Program-made: the position numbers and the translations under genes | Assembly (NCBI GenBank): GCA_963682025.1 | Contig: OY821521.1 | Location: forward strand, 52,490,516-52,554,515 | DNA length: 64,000 nt | Source: Cordilura impudica | Taxonomy: Eukaryota > Arthropoda > Insecta > Diptera > Scathophagidae | Direction: 5' to 3' | Shown: positions 56,580 through 64,000 of the stretch, piece by piece | Position numbering within the stretch: the stretch's first letter is position 1 | How the letters are laid out: the number at the start of each line of letters is the position of its first letter | Notes under the pieces: model-generated | What the model saw: only the letters and a program-made list of their open reading frames with translations | The model's database searches: none | What the model was told of the DNA's origin: nothing

Positions 56580-58297
56580 AAAAAATTTAAATTTTTTATA
56601 TTTATTAGCTAACACTCAGGGGATGCCCCCTACAGATGCATTGCATTGTGTTGATCTCAGGAAAATAGGTTTTGGGAAGGAGGGAGTAGTGTTTGTGGAT
56701 ATTTGACTTAAATTTTATTATATTATAACTGTCAGGAAAGACCTCTGCGGGGAGTTTATTCCACATACTCCTAGTTCGACTGATACACGAATTCTCTCTA
56801 TAATGGGTTGTGCCGTCAACTGGACAATAGACTACAAACGGATGTGATCTACTAGAGAAGCGAGTAGAGCGAACCGAAACTCGGGCACTTGGAATAAGTT
56901 TGCTAATCTCAGAAGAACATTTCCCATGGTAGTATCTATAGAACAGTGCTACACAATCCTCATTCCAATGATGTTCCATTGAGTCAATAGAGATACCCTA
57001 CTGTTATTGATGTGCATCAACGCCCTCCTTTGCACACCGTCCAGTAGCTCCAAAAAGCACTTTGAAGCTCTTGCCCATATATGGGAGTTGTATTCCGTTT
57101 TCGGTCAGATGCAAGTCGTATAGATTTTTAGGAGATCGAAGGAGTGAAATAGTTTTTGCACCGTTTTGGAAAACCAAGACACATGAATGCTTCTTTCGGC
57201 ACTTGAAAAATATGCTCGTTCCAACGAACATCACAGGAATTCTCATGTCTAGAACGTCAAGGGTAACCGATTCCGCAATACCTATACCACCCATATATAC
57301 AGATGACATTGTTGAATCCATGGTCCTTTGGGTCAACATACAACATTGACTCTTCAGCGCATTAATATCAACCCTCTTCGCTTTACCACACTCGGAGATT
57401 GTTAACAGTTCTTGATTGAGTGTGTCATTCATTGTCCACCTTTTGACCCCCCAACCTCCAATAGGCTTGGCCTACAATTTAATTAAAATGAATGACAAAT
57501 GCTGCTGTCATCTGAAAAAGAGTATATAGAGTTAAAAGTTTGACCAAGAAGGTCATACAGAAAAATAAGGAAAAGAGAAGGACAAAGAACGGAACTGAAT
57601 TAAGCTGAAACTCATTAGATGAGGCCCCATCAATAAAAACACGTCGGTATCTGAACTCGATATAAATCGAGAGACGTCAATACTGACCCCAAATGCAATA
57701 AACTTTGATATCAATGCACCGTGCGACACACGATCGAATGCCTTGGAAATATCTAGAGCAACCACTTTGTTTTCGCCAAAATTGCGAATGAATCGACTCC
57801 AGAAAGTAGAGCTTACTGGTCTCCCGTGGAAAGATTTCTACGGGAGCCATACTGTCGATCATTAGGAAGTGAGTTGGCCTCTAGGTAGTTCACGACATGG
57901 AAATTGATCGTGCTCTCCATCACCTTTGAGAGCATAGAGCAGATTGCAATTGGACCGTAATTTTCAGGGTTATTAGCCGCACCACTTTTAGGGATTGGTT
58001 GGACATTAGCGACCTTCCAGCAAGAGGGAAAAACTCCCGCATGGCACGAAAGGCTGAAAATTTTGGCCAATGGACTGGCTAGCGTCGAAGAGCACTGTTT
58101 AGTACCAGTGCTGGTATACCATCCGGTCCCGGAGAATTATTAATGTTGACATCCGAAAGATCCTTTTTAACTGCACGTGATAGGAAGAATGTTTTAGACA
58201 TAGTACAAGGTACTCTTTCGAGTTTGGATTTTATGGAATTTTTAAATTTCATATCACATAAAATTTTAAAGCTTGTTCTTGTTAATTTATACCTCAA
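56580..58297 (-). pseudogene. CR1/jockey-group LINE relic, minus strand
   Basis: Minus-strand fragments in element order: NNSPGPDGIPALVLNSAL (about 58110-58165), FPSCWKVANVQPIPKSG and NYGPIAICSMLSKVME (57900-58030), VALDISKAFDRVSHGALISKF (57700-57765), a DLLGQTFNSIYSFSDD segment near 57490-57540 in which FSDD replaces YADD, and RVDINALKSQCCMLTQR (about 57340). Then GATGRCAKEGVDAHQ is a frameshifted version of the usual LLDGVQRRAL block, and the 3' part 56605-56979 has ALFYRYYHGKCSSEIS and RENSCISRTRSMWNKLP. A T-rich stretch at 56575 is the reversed A tail. Many frameshifts; endonuclease absent. Confidence 0.75.
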
Positions 58298-58375
58298 TAA
58301 ATCCAGAACTTATTGTCTCATAGAATACAGATTTTGGTAACTTAAGGAATTTGCGATAGTAATGTTAGCAAATTT

Positions 58376-59190
58376 CTAATTATACCCTATACCACTATGT
58401 GGTTTGCGTATAATGACTTTGTGCTGCTGTTTGTAACAACCAAAAATATTTGACATACACCCATCTTTAATTATGCAGATCGGATCAGAATCACTATCTG
58501 ATTCGATTTAACGATGTCCGTCCGTCCGTCCGTCCGTCCGTCTGTGTGTCCATGTAAAGCTTGTAATCAAACTGCAGTTCGCAAATATGAATATATTTTG
58601 ATGAAATTTTGTATTTAATCTTCTATCGGCCATGGGAATTGAAATTGGCTGTTGCAATTGGTGAGAATCGGTCCATGTTCAGACCTAGCCCCCATACAAA
58701 TGACCCCTATGAAATCAACATAAATTGCCATAAGATGCAAATTATCATACAAATCTTAGTCAAATTGGGTTTATGTGTATGTATTACATCCATTAATCAG
58801 TAGTCCAAAAATGATTCCTATTGGATAACTCTTAGTCGTAGGCCCCATATAGAGCTGCTTCCCGATCTTCACTTAAATCTATCAAAAAAGAAAAATATTG
58901 CACTGATTCTTCTCAAATTTTGTTTGTATATATTTTTTCCAAAATACAAGAGACTTTACCAAATATGGTCGGGATTGGTCCATTTTTGGGCCTAGTCCCC
59001 ATATAGATATAGCATCCGATATGAACTTTTTCATATCTGCAGCCGAAAAAATTAATAAAAATCCCACTCAAATTTGGTTTATGCTTATTTTCTATATCCA
59101 TTTAGTTGGGCCTGAGAGATAGGGTCTCTAAACGCATGGTATAGGGTTTCGTATAGTCGGTCTAGACCGACATAATTTTCTTACTTGTTT
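58376..59190 (-). repeat. GACGG-type interspersed repeat, nearly complete, minus strand
   Basis: Left edge TATACCCTATACCACTATGT, then GTCCGTCCGTCCGTCCGTCC near 58515-58540; right edge TATAGTCGGTCTAGACCGAC. It is the most complete copy in this orientation and sits in minisatellite B. Confidence 0.8.
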
Positions 59191-59817
59191 TGTACTTACG
59201 AAAACTTAAAATGTGTTAACTTAAGAAATCAACAAATGAACTCTTGACCCTTAAGAAGTTCGTACCTTTATGGATTCGCAATTAGGTACCTTAAGAAATT
59301 CAGAATTTAGTAACTCAAAAAAATACAGGTTTTGGTATTTTCAAGAATCTTTGATAAAGTACTTATAGTAAACTCTATCTCCAATAATAGAATGTTAAGT
59401 TATCCCCAGTAAGGCATTTTCCTGAAGAAACCCAGATGTTTGTGCCTTAAGAAATTCTCTTTTTCGAACTAATGAAAAGTTGATATTTGATATCTAAAGA
59501 AATTTAAGTTTTATTTACATCTAGAAATTGGTACCTAAAAGAATCCGCTACGAGCTATCTATACCTAAAGAAATCCTGATTTACGTACCTCGAAATATAC
59601 AGATGTTTAGAAAAACTCCAATCTTGCATCTTATTCTTGATTCCTGTGACATCTTGTCAAAGGTGCTTTAATCCAAAATTTCGCAACTCTAGAAGTCTAG
59701 TTCTTACCTCAAAAATACAGATTTTGGAACTTAAGGAACAAGAAATCCAAAAAATAGACTCTAGAGAAGCTGAAATCAAATATTTCTAAAAATCGTAACT
59801 ACTTTGTAAATATTCTT

Positions 59818-60020
59818 AACCAGACCAGTTTCTGGAATTGAGCCTTCACCGGAGGTTATTATATTAATAATTGTAATAATTATTATGTTATCTTGATTAG
59901 ATTCCTGCTATATGAAAATTTTCTACTTAGGGCGGCCATGAGGTTTGAACCTGCGATTATCTCAGAAACACTCGCACTTGGACTTTTTGCTCATGCGCTT
60001 TAACTCACTTATTTTAGAAA
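59818..60020 (-). repeat. tRNA-derived SINE-like fragment
   Basis: On the minus strand a tRNA-like head is seen: GAGTTAAAGCGCATGAGC (possible A-box region), then 45 bp on GCAGGTTCAAACCTCATGG, close to the polymerase III B-box consensus GGTTCRANNCC. A cloverleaf cannot be drawn with good stems, so this is not a functional tRNA. A short AT-rich body follows to about 59818. Confidence 0.4.
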
Positions 60021-60199
60021 TCCAGAATTTGGTGCCTTAAGCAATTTCTCATTACCTTAATGAGTCTTGAATTTTTGTTCCATAAAAACTCAGCAATTGG
60101 GTATCTTTAGTCATCCGCAATTTGGCATAACATAAAACTTATCATCTAAAGAAATCGGGAAAATCGCAATAGGTTCTTTTAAAAATGTTACTAACAAAA

Positions 60200-60830
60200 C
60201 TCTCGGCATACTTTGTTATTATCATCTGGGTTTCATATCACCAATATATAGTAGTAAAGGAGTTGGCAGACGAAAGTGCAAGATTTGGTTTAGGAATGAA
60301 ACCTGAGCAGGCTATAAAATATATCAGAATACCATTACGCAAATACATTGGCCACGAAAAGCTGTGCGGTCACCACTGTATAGGAAAATAATGGGAAACT
60401 TACTCAGTTTTAATAGGGAAAAGTTATACACCACTACGGGGGACTTCAACGAGATACTGCAGCTTAGGAAATATGCCCGTGAAATTGTGGGTCTATATTG
60501 GAGATTACTACAGGAGTTGTAATGACGATGCTGATTCAGATGCAGTTTTTCACCTGCTTTGTGTATTTCCAGCATCAAGAAAAACGACTTCTGTGGCTAG
60601 GAGAACGATTTTTTGAGTGTCGAGATAGCTTTGTAGTAGAAATTCGTTGAATTGTCGAAGTCGTTTGAAATATATTGATAGTCCTAGGGCACAAAGTATA
60701 TCGAAATAGCCTTTTTTTGGGTCTCGAATTGTTGATGCTATAGGTGAGCTACATTTCAGTAATCTTCGTAAGAAATCGTGACCAAATACTATAAGAGCCT
60801 ATAAAAAGTATATCCAATGATATCGTAATA
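60200..60830 (+). pseudogene. LINE 3' fragment with RNase H remnant
   Basis: KELADESARFG (about 60255-60290) resembles the ADELAR motif at the end of the RNase H domain in I/jockey-group elements, and DDADSDAVFHLLCVFPA (about 60520-60570) resembles the HxxCxCP region that follows (usual form VLHLLCxCPAL). Frames are broken. No tail is identified. Confidence 0.5.
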
Positions 60831-60909
60831 AGGATACAGTATTTGTGATTTTAAGAAATCAAGAATTTGATACTATCAGAAATCCGTAAATTGGTACATT
60901 AAGGAATCA

Positions 60910-62990
60910 GCTAGATTTTAGATTAGATTAGATTAGATTTATTGGGTTGATATGTAAAATACTAAAAATTACAGTAACAAAAATTTTCCAATGATTAAAT
61001 CGTAGGAAGACATAACATTAAATGTTGTATGTCTGATTGGCAAAATAAAAAATTTTTAAATTATAATTAAAATAATAGTTGCAAAATTATTATTACTTGG
61101 TATTGTGTGTTCTTCACTATCGAAATTCAGAAATAATTAGTTTTCTATATTTTAAACAATTTGATACGAATTTGTATAAGAACATGTAATTCTCAGCATT
61201 CAATACATTCAAAACGTCTTCATTATTAAGAAATTTTTTTCCATAAAAAGGAGAAACGGTACCCCGAAAAAATGGGACATCTGCGCATTAAATGATTTGT
61301 GTTTTCCACTTCATTATAATTGCACAAGGTACATAAATTTAAATTTAATAGGCCACCCCTAACTTACATAATTAAGCTCACGAGGTAAGCCGAGCTTCCA
61401 TTTTGGAAATACGGTGGGTTATCATATTTTAATAAAGGATACACATCATGAAGACCACTAGCTACACTAACACTAGCTACAAATTTATCGTATTCAGGAG
61501 ACTTTAATTTATCAACTATAAGATCGTGATAATATCTTATATTGTTACGCCAAACCTCCATGTCTAATGTAATCCCAATTTCGGTACATATGACACACCA
61601 ATTACTAAACCAGTATGTGTTTCGTAGAATGGTTGCCCTAGCGAACAAACGGGGCAGTCTATTCGTGGAAAGATTCAGAACTTTCCTAATATAATTAAAA
61701 TGTAAATTTTTCCAAACATAATGAACACAAACCAGTTTCAATATGTAGCATATAATTGGGAGTACACAATGGAAGGTATAATATTTTCTTCAGGAAATAT
61801 CTTAGCAATTTTTCAACCCCATCAAATCTAAAAAATCCCCATATCTGAGCTCCATAAAACATTATGGACTTTGCAGTTGCTTGGGAAGTTTTAAGTTTAT
61901 TAGAAAGATTGATTTTTGGATGGTGGATATAGCTTAACCAAGTGGAATTAATTGCCATTTTGGACGTGGTAAGTTTATCCTCAAGATGTTTTTTGAAAGA
62001 CAGGTTGTATGTTAAGATTACACCCAGATATTTGTATTCGTTCACTACCTCTATCTGATTGTCGCCATATTTCCAAGTATGTCTATTAGTATATCTCGTA
62101 CCTGTTCTAAATATCATTATTTTCGACTTATCTAAATTTATCTGCTGACTCCACATCTCACAGTATGTATAATGAGTCAGTCATGTTCTGTAATACCACA
62201 GGAGAATCCGACAAAAGGACAATGTCGTCCGCATATAAAAGGGTCTTTACAATGGTGCCAGCTGCAGTTATACCGCCAAGAAGATAGTCTGGAAGGCCGT
62301 TAAGATATAGCGAAAACAAAACTGGACATAATAAGCATCTCTGCTTAACACCCTGAGAGATTGTTAAAGAATCAGGAAGCGAACTGCCATTCCATACTTC
62401 TGCTAGCCGTATTGTCATACAATTTCCGCAATACGTACACCATTTTACTTGAAAGACCCAAATAACAAAGTTTATAAAATAACGAATTACGTGGCATAAT
62501 ATCAAAGGCCGAAGAAAAGTCGGCAAAAAATGCAAAAGTTTTCCTATTCCGATTAAAACCTAAGTTCACAATACTCGTTAAATTGAATAACTTATCAATT
62601 GTGGAATAATCTTTGCGGAACCCAGCTTGGTATTCATTAAGGATACCGTTAAAGTCCAACCAGCTGTTAATACGACTGAGTAACAATCCCGTAAAGACTT
62701 TGTACAAAGTGCCAGGAAGGGATAATCCTCTGTAGTTTTAAACAATATTAATATCACCCTTTTTGAAGAACGGTATTATAAGAGAACTTAGAAAAGTCAG
62801 CAACTTCTTCATGCAGAAAGACAAAATTAAATATTGACAAAATTTCATTTGAAAAATTATCAGGCACATTTTTATAAAATTCATAACTATTCCAGGAGAC
62901 TTATTGGGCTTAGCAGTTTCAAAAATCAAAATTAGTTCTATCATTTCAAAAGGGGAGTCAAGAAATGGGTCGATAGCATTATTCAAACAC
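60910..62990 (-). pseudogene. Non-LTR retrotransposon, 5' truncated, with (AATCT)n tail
   Basis: Minus-strand order: PNKSPGIVMNFIKM (about 62890), KKGDINIV (about 62740), YKVFTGLLLSRINSWLDFNG and NEYQAGFRKDYSTIDKLF (62580-62700), FADFSSAFDIMPRNSLFYKL (about 62470-62530), ISQGVKQRCLLCPVLFSLYL (62290-62350), LLYADDIVLLSDSP (about 62200-62245), then KSKIMIFRTG, YKYLGVILTYNLSFKKHL and MFYGAQIWGFF, and a C-terminal part with a Cys pair near CVHYVWKNLHF. Frameshifts near 62710, 62400, 62157 and 61720. The 3' end is a TAATC-type tandem tail at 60914-60940. The clade is not the same as the other LINEs here; I leave it unassigned. Confidence 0.78.
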
Positions 62991-63400
62991 CAAGAAATTT
63001 CACTAATTTGAAGTAATCATAATAATTAATAACTCCTAAATGTGTTTCTCACATAATTTAGTTTTTCTATATTTACGGAATATATAAAATTTTGTATCTC
63101 AAGTAACCCATAAGAAATCTGCCTTAATAAATCCCATAATTATGTACCTTGGGAATACTATAATGTGATACCTTCAGTCTTAATTATAGGATATTTATAA
63201 ATCGTCGTTTTTGGTTTATAAATTAATATTTGGGTTCAATAGGAAACTATCGATTTGGATTCCATAATAAGGTGCGTATAATATGTTATAAACTTTTTCA
63301 CTTTACAAGTATATTAATAAAAGTTATTATTTAGTGCATTAAGTCTCAAAATGTGCTACTTTAAGACAGTTAGGTATTTTTGTATCTTCCGAACTCCACA

Positions 63401-64000
63401 GTTTTTCACTTTTACAAAAATTCGATATTTCGATATTAATAATTATTAAATTATTAATAATTATTAACATTATTATTAATTAATTATTAATTAAAAAATA
63501 TTGTTCGTAACATTCCACAAAGGTTTTTGTAATTTTTCGCGATTTTTTGTACGCTACAAATAGTCCGCAGACAACACAAAATTTATTGCGATTGGGGCAC
63601 TCCATAGTCACTTTCAGTTTATTCACTTGTTCTTATTTTATAATTTCTCACGTTGAAAACCCAAAAAAAAAAACTATTTATTTGCATAAATGTAGAAACA
63701 CAATAAGGCAGCAGCTGTCGTCATTTTTGGCTTTCTTTTACTTTTTCTTCTTTCTTCACTTTTAATTTCTTTGCGTCAAAATGTTATTTGTTTACAAAAT
63801 GAACTGAAATGAAACGAAATGTTATGAAAGTATGGTAACATTTTTGTGAGAATGAGTGTCTAAAAATGAGAGCATAAGAAAAACTGCCCTCAAAATAAAA
63901 TCGATTCTATCTCACTGCTGTGCTGCTCGGCAGTTATTTTATGTCAAATCGTATGGAAAAAGCTGCTAAGCCCCAATTGTGTTTCTACATTAATAGTTTT
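63401..64000. other. AT-rich flank with a TAATAATTA palindromic tract
   Basis: Positions 63436-63495 are almost wholly ATTATTAAT-type inverted sequence. The rest shows no gene; a 72-codon frame at 63547 (+) has no features. Confidence 0.4.

Larger units (their letters stand above)
55850..63400. repeat. Degenerate minisatellite B, units like GGTACCTTAAGAAATCC
   Basis: Loose tandem repeats of 22-30 bp recurring in 55860-56575, 58290-58370, 59205-59800, 60020-60180, 60835-60905 and 63060-63400. Typical pieces are TTTGGTACCTTAAGAAATCC, TTGGTACCTTAAGCAA and GCAATTAGGTACCTTAAG. The core GGTACC or CTTAAG is itself palindromic. The blocks are separated by LINE, GACGG-type and SINE-like insertions, so this was probably one array of about 2 kb. 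Confidence 0.7.

Noticed and set aside
59935..60015. A functional tRNA gene on the minus strand
   Set aside because: The B box is acceptable but acceptor and anticodon stems do not form; a SINE-like relic is more likely.
63547..63765. A 72-codon + frame near the right edge
   Set aside because: No recognisable domain; Phe-rich C-terminus from T-rich DNA.

Overview
This is an AT-rich eukaryotic window, almost certainly from a higher fly; the transposon mix and the very large TE-filled introns suggest a calyptrate (house-fly, stable-fly or blow-fly type), but the species cannot be named from the sequence. The one host gene I can support is on the minus strand: the middle part of a Slo2/SLACK-type (KCNT1 family) sodium-activated potassium channel. 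Eight exons could be placed exactly, each with consensus splice sites and matching intron phases, from the S4-S5 linker (55306) through S5, the pore filter and S6 (about 54.7-55.2 kb) into the first RCK domain (36.3, 29.3, 23.9, 9.2 and 9.0 kb). Together they give about 436 residues. The start of the protein and the second RCK domain lie outside the window or were not found.

Nearly everything else is intronic and made of transposable elements and simple repeats, many nested. From left to right: rosa-type (DD41D) mariner relics, RTE, jockey and Tc1 fragments (0-7 kb); four copies of a short non-autonomous Helitron family (7.9, 12.7, 14.3 and 43.0 kb); a family starting TAGGGTGG and a family carrying GTGACTGTGCGTGAC minisatellite (10-15 kb); a piggyBac relic (17 kb); a first Transib/RAG1-like transposase relic (18.4-20.4 kb); a mariner fragment and a cluster of inverted-repeat elements, including a 3-kb foldback with about 900-bp arms (24-29 kb); a Tc1 element with long terminal inverted repeats (30.6-32.2 kb); a non-autonomous hAT with a perfect 8-bp target duplication (34.4-35.1 kb); a CR1/jockey-group LINE inserted in another repeat (37.1-40.0 kb); a second Transib relic beside a Tigger/pogo element that itself holds three other repeats (41.3-45.4 kb); a relic of an uncharacterised multi-copy insect gene family with an intact small intron (46.6-48.2 kb); about 925 bp of a 7-bp microsatellite followed by a duplicated unit, one copy of which carries an insertion and the other the empty site (48.3-50.3 kb); and a complete rosa-like mariner with an uninterrupted 361-residue transposase (51.5-52.8 kb).

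Two families of degenerate minisatellite, both built around GTAC, occupy large parts of the introns: one (AAAAAGTACCTTTTCT type) at 15.8, 21.3, 22.5-23.4 and 53.0-54.4 kb, the other (GGTACCTTAAGAAATCC type) across 55.9-63.4 kb, where it is broken by three LINE fragments, one GACGG-type repeat and a SINE-like piece. There is no operon, CRISPR array or bacterial-type regulation here. The only genes likely to be functional are the channel exons and perhaps the 51.6-52.7 kb transposase. No complete new multi-gene system is visible; the most interesting items are the RAG1-like relics, the intact DD41D mariner, the Helitron family with precise ends, and the nested insertions that give relative ages.
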